The notes beneath the pieces were generated by a model that did not search any database, was not told the origin of the DNA, and worked only from the letters and a program-made list of their open reading frames with translations. A stretch of DNA of 28,632 nt from Patescibacteria group bacterium (GTDB taxonomy: Bacteria > Patescibacteriota > Minisyncoccia > JAHISW01 > Tagabacteraceae). Of the stretch, positions 22,510 through 28,632 are shown piece after piece. The stretch covers positions 1-28,632 of the forward strand of contig JAHISW010000043.1 of the NCBI GenBank assembly GCA_018817995.1, in the 5' to 3' direction. The translations under genes were made by a program, and so were the position numbers. Position 1 is the first letter of the stretch. Each line of letters opens with the position of its first letter.

Positions 22510-23166
22510 ATGCAGGCAATGGTAAATATTATAATCGGTCTGATTCTTATTTTTGGAACATTGTTTGTAGAATTTATAAAACTAATACAAGGGCTAAGCA
22601 AATTAGGCAAGAAAGTTATTGAGAAAAAAAATGAACTGCTTGTTCCCGCAATACGCCGTTTTTGGCCCAGGTGGCTCACACCCAACAGGCTTACATCTGT
22701 CCGTATTGCTTTAGCGCCGATAATTTTTGCCATGTTTTTTGATTATCCGGAATGGCGCGCGTGGATTCTGGTGTTTTTCTCAATCGGAATGGTTACGGAT
22801 TTTTTTGACGGTTTGGTTGCCAAGGCTCTTGATATGCAAAGCAGGTTGGGAATAATTCTTGACCCAATTGCCGACAAGATTCTCGTTGTGCCGATTTTTT
22901 TCTTTATTCTCCGAGAAAACACATTCTTATTGTTTTCTCTTGTTGGCGCCGAATGTATTTTGATAATGACCGCTCTTCTTGTCATTTTTCTCGGCAAAGA
23001 TTCCAGCTCCAACCATTTTGGCAAATGGAAATTTACATTTCAAGTAGTTGCCATTTTCCTTTTTTTGATTTTCGGAAATTCTGCGTGGATAACCAGCATG
23101 CTTTGGATTTCCGTAGGGTTGGCTGTTTTTAGCATAATCGGACACCTAAAAGTTTTAAAAAGATAA
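22510..23166 (+). CDS. pgsA: CDP-alcohol phosphatidyltransferase, PgsA-like
   Basis: The protein has 218 residues. The CDP-alcohol phosphotransferase motif D-x2-D-G-x2-A-R-x8-G-x3-D-x3-D is readable as D97, D100, G101, A104, K105 (Lys instead of the usual Arg), G114, D118 and D122. PNRLTSVRI (58-66) before the first core helix is typical of PgsA. The enzyme would make phosphatidylglycerol phosphate from CDP-diacylglycerol and glycerol-3-phosphate in the membrane. An extra N-terminal hydrophobic segment (about 4-24) and a basic linker precede the core. The other lipid-pathway genes are not in the window. Confidence 0.88.
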   Translation: MQAMVNIIIGLILIFGTLFVEFIKLIQGLSKLGKKVIEKKNELLVPAIRRFWPRWLTPNRLTSVRIALAPIIFAMFFDYPEWRAWILVFFSIGMVTDFFDGLVAKALDMQSRLGIILDPIADKILVVPIFFFILRENTFLLFSLVGAECILIMTALLVIFLGKDSSSNHFGKWKFTFQVVAIFLFLIFGNSAWITSMLWISVGLAVFSIIGHLKVLKR

Positions 23167-23179
23167 AGAAAAATGGCTT

Positions 23180-23210
23180 AAAAACCCCGAAACCTGGTTT
23201 CGGGGTTTTT
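23180..23210 (+). terminator. terminator of pgsA
   Basis: AAAAACCCCGAAAC-ctg-GTTTCGGGGTTTTT is a perfect 14-bp stem with a T run. Confidence 0.9.
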
Positions 23211-23221
23211 CATAACACTCC

Positions 23222-23250
23222 TTGTTTTTCGTTTATAAAATTGATATATT
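23222..23250 (+). promoter_or_regulatory. tRNA-Asp promoter
   Basis: TTGTTT (23222-23227), a 17-base spacer ending in TGA, and TATATT (23245-23250), 22 bases before the tRNA. Confidence 0.6.
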
Positions 23251-23272
23251 TACAAATATCTAAACACACAAT

Positions 23273-23347
23273 GCAGTCGTAGCTTAGCTGGTTTAAAGCG
23301 CCGCCCTGTCACGGCGGAGATCGTGGGTTCAAATCCCATCGACTGCG
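23273..23347 (+). tRNA. tRNA-Asp (GTC)
   Basis: A 75-base cloverleaf. The acceptor GCAGTCG pairs with CGACTGC, the anticodon stem CCGCC/GGCGG carries loop CTGTCAC (anticodon GTC), and the T-arm is GTGGGTTCAAATCCCAT. The discriminator is G; CCA is not encoded. Confidence 0.95.
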
Positions 23348-23353
23348 CATTAA

Positions 23354-23385
23354 TAAAAAGCCGGGGGTCAATCCGACTTTTTTAA
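23354..23385. terminator. terminator between tRNA-Asp and the DUF5658 gene
   Basis: AAAAAGCCGG and CCGACTTTTTT pair with one mismatch. T runs follow on both strands, so it can end tRNA-Asp and the convergent gene. Confidence 0.65.
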
Positions 23386-23711
23386 AAAATTGTGACTTGA
23401 AAGTATTGAAAGTACAACGACATCGCCGTAATTAAAAGAACTAGGACATAGATAAAAATGGCAATACTGTAATAGATTTTCAGTTGCCACTTGGTAATCA
23501 AACCGATTTTATTCACTGTCTCAATAACAAAAACAGGCACTACCGAAAGAAATATTTTTGACAAAATTAAACCCCACAATCCAAATTGAACCAAATAATA
23601 ATCCAACAAGGGATTCATCTCGTCCAAATATCCAAAATGTATTCCCAACGATGTCGCTCCTAAATCAAAAAAACAGATTCCCAACAAAATCACCCCAAAT
23701 TTGCTAATCAT
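23382..23711 (-). CDS. small membrane protein, DUF5658-like
   Basis: The protein has 109 residues with three hydrophobic segments (about 6-26, 42-65, 80-104). FFDLGATSLGIHFGYLDEMNPL (residues 14-35), with D...T...G...E-x-N-P, followed by a Lys after the second helix, matches my memory of the DUF5658 family, function unknown. GGAG nine bases before ATG and TGA-TATAAA further upstream support the start. It lies downstream of tRNA-Ile and may also be reached by read-through from it. Confidence 0.7.
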   Translation of the reverse strand: MISKFGVILLGICFFDLGATSLGIHFGYLDEMNPLLDYYLVQFGLWGLILSKIFLSVVPVFVIETVNKIGLITKWQLKIYYSIAIFIYVLVLLITAMSLYFQYFQVTIF

Positions 23712-23761
23712 AAAAACACTCTCCTTTTTATTTTTATATCAAAGTGCAAAAAATTTTCCGG

Positions 23762-23833
23762 TGCGAGCACCAGGGATTGAACCTGGGACCTCTGTCTTAT
23801 CAGGACAGCGTTCTACCACTGAACTATGCTCGC
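23762..23833 (-). tRNA. tRNA-Ile (GAT)
   Basis: A 72-base cloverleaf. The acceptor GCGAGCA pairs with TGCTCGC, the anticodon loop CTGATAA gives GAT, and the T-arm is CCCAGGTTCAATCCCTGG. The discriminator is A and the next bases are CCG, so full CCA is not encoded. In many bacteria tRNA-Ile lies in the 16S-23S spacer; here it lies beyond the 16S terminator. Confidence 0.95.
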
Positions 23834-23860
23834 GAATTTTTTAATTTACCGTTTTATGAT

Positions 23861-23902
23861 ACCAAAAACCCGCCATGTTTTGCAACACGGCGGGTTTTTG
23901 GT
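23861..23902 (-). terminator. 16S rRNA terminator
   Basis: ACCAAAAACCCGCC (23861-23874) and GGCGGGTTTTTGGT (23889-23902) form a perfect 14-bp stem with a T tract on the minus strand, immediately after the 16S trailer. Confidence 0.85.
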
Positions 23903-23927
23903 AATTATCCTTTATTTTGCTCCGTTC
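23903..23927 (-). other. 3' half of the 16S precursor processing stem
   Basis: On the minus strand this 25-base trailer segment is complementary to the leader segment at 25577-25601 with only two G-U positions. Such leader-trailer stems are cut by RNase III. It bounds the region in which the mature 16S 3' end must lie. Confidence 0.8.
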
Positions 23928-23929
23928 AG

Positions 23930-24020
23930 AGCGGTCTCGATTTAGGGCTACGAGACTAACACCTGTATCAGCCTAGAGCTGAATCTACCTAATTGTTCCG
24001 AAATACATCGGAACGAATTT
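23930..24020 (-). other. 16S 3' trailer with three hairpins
   Basis: Between the expected mature 3' end and the processing stem lie about 90 bases with three stems: 23995-24014 (GTTCCGA/TCGGAAC), 23968-23982 (TCAGC/GCTGA) and 23934-23956 (GTCTCG/CGAGAC). No CCTCC occurs on the RNA strand here. The segment is either removed or retained as an unusual 3' extension. Confidence 0.55.
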
Positions 24021-25571
<1,551 letters not shown>

Positions 25572-25576
25572 AATGA

Positions 25577-25601
25577 GAACGGAACAAAATAAAAGATAAT
25601 T
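25577..25601 (-). other. 5' half of the 16S precursor processing stem
   Basis: This leader segment pairs over 25 positions with the trailer segment at 23903-23927 (see there). It ends about six bases before the predicted mature 5' end. Confidence 0.8.
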
Positions 25602-25640
25602 GTGTGTTTAATTTTTTTTGGTTTATTGCACAAACCTAAA

Positions 25641-25656
25641 CTGTCAAAGTACTCTT
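25641..25656 (-). promoter_or_regulatory. boxA-like element in the 16S leader
   Basis: GTACTTTGACAG on the minus strand resembles the boxA antitermination sequence (TGCTCTTTGA-type) found in rRNA leaders. It lies about 70 bases before the mature 5' end. Confidence 0.4.
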
Positions 25657-25736
25657 CATACTTTTCTTTACTTTCTTTCTATCACCTATTTCTTGCTTTT
25701 CTACCCTCCCGTTGGATCAATCATCATATACCAGTT

Positions 25737-25764
25737 ATTATATTTCTATAAAAACAAAAGTCAA
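25737..25764 (-). promoter_or_regulatory. 16S rRNA promoter
   Basis: On the minus strand TTGACT (25759-25764), a 16-base spacer and TATAAT (25737-25742). The leader would be about 160 bases. It shows that 16S is transcribed independently of 23S-5S. Confidence 0.75.
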
Positions 25765-25774
25765 GCGGTTTATA

Positions 25775-25808
25775 AAAAAACAGCAGAGATTTAGTCTCCG
25801 CTGTTTTT
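25775..25808 (-). terminator. terminator of the 25830-26048 gene
   Basis: AAAACAGC-a-GAGA-ttta-g-TCTC-c-GCTGTTTT forms a stem with a T run on the minus strand. It lies directly upstream of the 16S promoter. Confidence 0.8.
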
Positions 25809-25829
25809 GATTTTATTTTTACCTCAGTC

Positions 25830-26048
25830 CTAAATACTACCGAAATCTTTCTTTGTCATAAATGTTAAAGACACTTCGTCATTGGACAAAAAAATACCCG
25901 ATATTACAAGAGGTTCTTTTCCTTTGTTTCGCCACTGCCAATTTTTTTCAAGCCATGCGACTGCCTCATTATCCACAAATATATCATCCCCAGAAGCCCG
26001 TATCACAAGCTGATTAGCTTTCCCTACTTGTATTTTTAATTCTGCCAT
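25830..26048 (-). CDS. small hypothetical protein
   Basis: The protein has 72 residues, soluble, with a beta-rich pattern (ELKIQVGKANQLVIRASGDD, LVISGIFLSNDEVSLTFMTK) and a WLEKNWQW segment in the middle. No family is recognised. It is well supported as a gene: its own promoter, AAAAAGGAGG eight bases before the ATG, and a terminator. It sits alone between rodA and the 16S gene. Confidence 0.65.
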   Translation of the reverse strand: MAELKIQVGKANQLVIRASGDDIFVDNEAVAWLEKNWQWRNKGKEPLVISGIFLSNDEVSLTFMTKKDFGSI

Positions 26049-26097
26049 TCCATATTCCTCCTTTTTCTTTTTTAAAGAATTTTTAGGCCTACATTAA

Positions 26098-26125
26098 ATT
26101 ATGCACAAATTTTGGATATTGTCTA
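26098..26125 (-). promoter_or_regulatory. promoter of the 25830-26048 gene
   Basis: On the minus strand TAGACA (26120-26125), a 16-base spacer and CATAAT (26098-26103), about 50 bases before the ATG. Confidence 0.5.
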
Positions 26126-26140
26126 CTCCAGCGACTAAAA

Positions 26141-26174
26141 ACATTCCAACATTCTTGAGAATGTAAGAATGTTT
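26141..26174. repeat. small repeats AACATTC/GAATGTT
   Basis: AACATTC, GAATGT and GAATGTT occur within 30 bases and allow two alternative hairpins. They lie just upstream of the small-gene promoter and might be an operator or a by-product of an AT-rich spacer. The rest of 26207-26341 shows nothing I can name. Confidence 0.3.
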
Positions 26175-26184
26175 ACAAAAAAGA

Positions 26185-26222
26185 AAAAACCCCGCTATTG
26201 CGAGGTGAGCCCAAAGGGCTTT
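26185..26222 (-). terminator. terminator of the rodA operon
   Basis: On the minus strand AGCCC-ttt-GGGCT is followed by CCTCGC-aata-GCGGGG and TTTTTT. The second hairpin with its T run is a standard terminator, about 120 bases beyond the rodA stop. Confidence 0.75.
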
Positions 26223-26341
26223 TAAAAATTTTATTAAATTTTTAGTCAACACTCAAACGAAAGTACCATCATTTCACCCATCCTTTTTCAATGTCCTTAA
26301 GCCTACAACTAAAACAACTATAACAAAAAGTAACAGATTGG

Positions 26342-27445
26342 TCAAGCATTCTGAGAATAACGGCGCATGCCCATTAAAATGCCTAGCCCCGCAAAAATTG
26401 TAACCATATTGGAACCGCCATAACTCATAAATGGCATATTGAGACCCGTAATTGGCAGTATCCCCATATTCATCCCAGTATGCAGAACAAAATGTGTCAT
26501 GATAAAGATGGCAATGCCGATACCAAACAAACGTTCAAAATTTGTTTGCCCATTTTGCGCGTTTTTTAGAATGCGCCAAATGAGAAAACCAAAACAAAAG
26601 AAAACAATTAACACACCCGTAAGACCCCACTCCTCGGCAAAAGCGGCAAATATAAAATCCGTTCTGTACTCTGGCAAGAATGCCAAACGACTTTGTGTGC
26701 CATAACCAAGCCCCTTTCCCCAAACTTGTCCCGAACCAATGGCAATCATAGATTGCAGAGCATTATAACCTGCGCCCCGCGGATCTTGCAGCGGATTCAT
26801 GAATACCATGACCCTTTCTTTCTGATAGGGTTTCAAAACAAACATCCAACTTGTCGCAAATATTATCATCGCCATAAGAATAACCAAAAGAAGGTGCTTT
26901 TTACTAATTCCGGAAACAAGAATCATACCGAGCCAGATAAGAACAAAAACCGACGCGGAACCAAAATCGGGTTGCAAAAAGACAAGCAAGGAAGGCAGGA
27001 CAATATAAAATCCGGAAATTAAAATATGACGAAAACGCGCGATTTCAATATGCCGACGCGTAAAATATTTAGCAAGAACTAAGATAATTAAAAGTTTTAT
27101 AGGATCCGCAGGCTCTACGGAAAAAAATACAAGGTCAAACCAACTGGATGCGCCACGAATTGTTTCTCCAATTAAAAATAATACCAGTAGAACACACACC
27201 GCGATGCCAAACAGAAGAAGTAAGAGTCCGCTGTTTTTTAAAAAACTCCAATCAACTTGACTAAAAAAAAAGAAAATAAGGAAACTCACGGCTATCCAAA
27301 TAACCTGCCTATTGAAAAAATAAGCGCCTTCACTCTCCATCATTGGTCTCATTGTAATTAATCCCGCTCCAAGAAGTGGAATGAAGGAGGCGGTTAAAAG
27401 CCAGTCTATTCTTAAAAAAGATAATTTAAATTTAGATTTCACCAT
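26342..27445 (-). CDS. rodA: rod-shape SEDS glycosyltransferase RodA
   Basis: The protein has 367 residues with about ten membrane helices. SEDS landmarks: FLQPDFGSASVFVLIW in the middle, GSGQVWGKGLGYGTQ and FLPEYRTDFIFAAFAEEWG (the LPE..TDFIF signature of RodA), and ITGLNMPFMSYGGSNM near the C-terminus. RodA polymerises lipid II into peptidoglycan strands with a class B PBP, which is not in this window. The frame is open to 27535, but MVKSKFKL at 27445 is the better N-terminus, overlapping the upstream gene by 14 bases. The organism therefore makes an elongated peptidoglycan wall. Confidence 0.93.
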   Translation of the reverse strand: MVKSKFKLSFLRIDWLLTASFIPLLGAGLITMRPMMESEGAYFFNRQVIWIAVSFLIFFFFSQVDWSFLKNSGLLLLLFGIAVCVLLVLFLIGETIRGASSWFDLVFFSVEPADPIKLLIILVLAKYFTRRHIEIARFRHILISGFYIVLPSLLVFLQPDFGSASVFVLIWLGMILVSGISKKHLLLVILMAMIIFATSWMFVLKPYQKERVMVFMNPLQDPRGAGYNALQSMIAIGSGQVWGKGLGYGTQSRLAFLPEYRTDFIFAAFAEEWGLTGVLIVFFCFGFLIWRILKNAQNGQTNFERLFGIGIAIFIMTHFVLHTGMNMGILPITGLNMPFMSYGGSNMVTIFAGLGILMGMRRYSQNA

Positions 27446-28193
27446 TAACTCTTGTAAAAATTTTGCTTGAAGATGGTAGTACCTCAAGCGGTTCACCCCA
27501 TGTAAAAACGACATCGCGAATTGATTTCCCCGCAATTAAATCAACATTGGTAGAACTAACAGCAATGGCATTTTCATCCTTATCATATAAAACAACTGTC
27601 ACGGCTATATCTTTAACAGAAAACAACGACTCGTTAAACAAACGGGCGCGCATTGTTGGAAGGGGATAATTAGAAAAGTTTTTTTCGGAAACAACAAGTG
27701 CTAGTTTTTCCTCTTCTGTGTATTTCCACTCAGACAAAGGCTCTATTTCAACAAAGGCCTTGGCAACATCTCTCTTGCCTGTTTTTATGCCAGTCTCAAA
27801 GATTAAAAATTCATCCTGCGGATTCAAAAATGTTTGCCCCTCTTTTATGGCAACAAGGACATTGACCGAATCATAAATCTTGAATGTATATTTTAAACGA
27901 GGCATGCCGTAAAAAAGATTGGGATTCTTAATTAAAGAAGCTACTTCGTACACGCCATCGCTCACCTCAAACACTCTTGTCCACATGGTGACAACATCTT
28001 TGGGATTCACAACACAGGGCGTGCACCCCCCGCCACAGTCTACACTTTCCTCATCTTGGTTTTGTTTGTTGTCAAAACAAGTTGCCTCGGGTCTATTCCA
28101 ATAAATAATCCCTACTATCATGGCCAACACAAAAAAAGCGACAATCAAAAAAAAGATCAACTGTTTTTTTGCGCGCCAGTTAAAAATAGACAT
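27432..28193 (-). CDS. single-pass membrane protein with Cys-rich DCGGGC motif
   Basis: The protein has 253 residues. A basic N-terminus and one membrane helix (about 12-32) put the rest outside the cell. CFDNKQNQDEESVDCGGGC and TPC (residues 39-60) give a compact four-Cys motif, probably disulfide-bonded; this 'C-D-x-x-x-N-x-x-E-x-x-x-DCGG-x-C-x-x-C' pattern recurs in CPR surface proteins. Two beta-sandwich-like repeats follow (about 65-160 and 165-253), resembling FxLYD-type extracellular domains. It precedes and overlaps rodA, so a cell-envelope role is likely. TATAAT ends ten bases before the ATG. Confidence 0.72.
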   Translation of the reverse strand: MSIFNWRAKKQLIFFLIVAFFVLAMIVGIIYWNRPEATCFDNKQNQDEESVDCGGGCTPCVVNPKDVVTMWTRVFEVSDGVYEVASLIKNPNLFYGMPRLKYTFKIYDSVNVLVAIKEGQTFLNPQDEFLIFETGIKTGKRDVAKAFVEIEPLSEWKYTEEEKLALVVSEKNFSNYPLPTMRARLFNESLFSVKDIAVTVVLYDKDENAIAVSSTNVDLIAGKSIRDVVFTWGEPLEVLPSSSKIFTRVNGEI

Positions 28194-28203
28194 GATATAG
28201 TAT

Positions 28204-28209
28204 ATTATA
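28204..28209 (-). promoter_or_regulatory. -10 element of the rodA operon
   Basis: TATAAT on the minus strand, ten bases before the ATG at 28193, just after the 5S terminator-like T run. No good -35 is seen. An overlapping TATACT (28199-28204) lies even closer to the start codon. Confidence 0.4.
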
Positions 28210-28230
28210 CAAAAAAATAAAATTAAATAC
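28210..28230 (-). terminator. terminator-like end of the 23S-5S transcript
   Basis: The 5S terminal stem extends outward (ATTAAATAtAGTATTTTGG with its complement) and is followed on the minus strand by TTTTATTTTTTT, so the extended 5S stem can act as a terminator. Confidence 0.5.
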
Positions 28231-28345
<115 letters not shown>

Positions 28346-28389
28346 ATATTTAATTTTAATCGCTTGTTTAATGTAATTTTTGCGCATAA

Positions 28390-28632
<243 letters not shown>

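Noticed and set aside
26175..26230. T-box or other riboswitch downstream of rodA
   Set aside because: The two hairpins with a T run on the minus strand are fully explained as a terminator after rodA; no gene on the plus strand follows.

Overview
The window looks like a chromosomal segment of a Candidate Phyla Radiation bacterium (Patescibacteria, most likely a Parcubacteria/Paceibacteria lineage). The evidence is an AT-rich genome, many minimal-length proteins, small membrane families common in that group (DUF5652- and DUF5658-like), a class II ribonucleotide reductase, a split transketolase, a single-pass protein with a Cys-rich 'DCGGGC' motif, tRNAs without encoded CCA, and a 16S rRNA with CPR-type changes at otherwise conserved sites. 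The standard genetic code fits all genes. The lineage call is inference; no database was searched.

Layout. 1-5100: a DHH phosphoesterase and an M29 aminopeptidase on the plus strand alternate with minus-strand genes for a HAD phosphatase, a membrane-anchored winged-helix protein, a short metallo-beta-lactamase-fold hydrolase and a Lys/Glu-rich small protein. A transposase fossil and tRNA-Asn follow. 5100-15200 is almost entirely minus strand, in transcription order: glmS, htpX, a hypothetical gene whose end overlaps tRNA-Ser, DUF389, a Bro-N/DinD-like gene, DUF5652, nrdJ, rpoD, and a GGDEF diguanylate cyclase. 15200-17370 holds short hypothetical membrane or lipoprotein genes between large palindromic repeats. 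17370-21290 is a pentose-phosphate operon (rpe, tktN, tktC, small membrane protein, PfkB kinase). 21290-23720 holds a secreted protein coupled to an NlpC/P60- or CHAP-like cysteine hydrolase, pgsA, tRNA-Asp and a DUF5658 gene. 23760-28632 holds tRNA-Ile, a complete 16S rRNA with its own promoter, processing stem and terminator, a small gene, rodA with a membrane-anchored partner, 5S, and the 3' end of 23S. The rRNA genes are therefore split: 23S-5S lies upstream and 16S is about 2.7 kb away as its own unit.

Most striking observations. (1) The 16S 3' tail keeps helix 45 and GGAACA, but the anti-Shine-Dalgarno CCUCC is replaced by UAACU. No CCUCC occurs before the precursor-processing stem, yet several genes here carry textbook GGAGG sites. 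(2) Five genes have a -10 box, mostly extended TGn, ending exactly 6-7 nt before ATG, which predicts leaderless mRNAs. (3) A family of bipartite palindromes with CGACCGC/CGATCG cores sits in four intergenic regions. (4) glmS encodes the catalytic N-terminal CGIIGYVG block but has CAG where the start codon should be. (5) A perfect DnaA box lies upstream of nrdJ.
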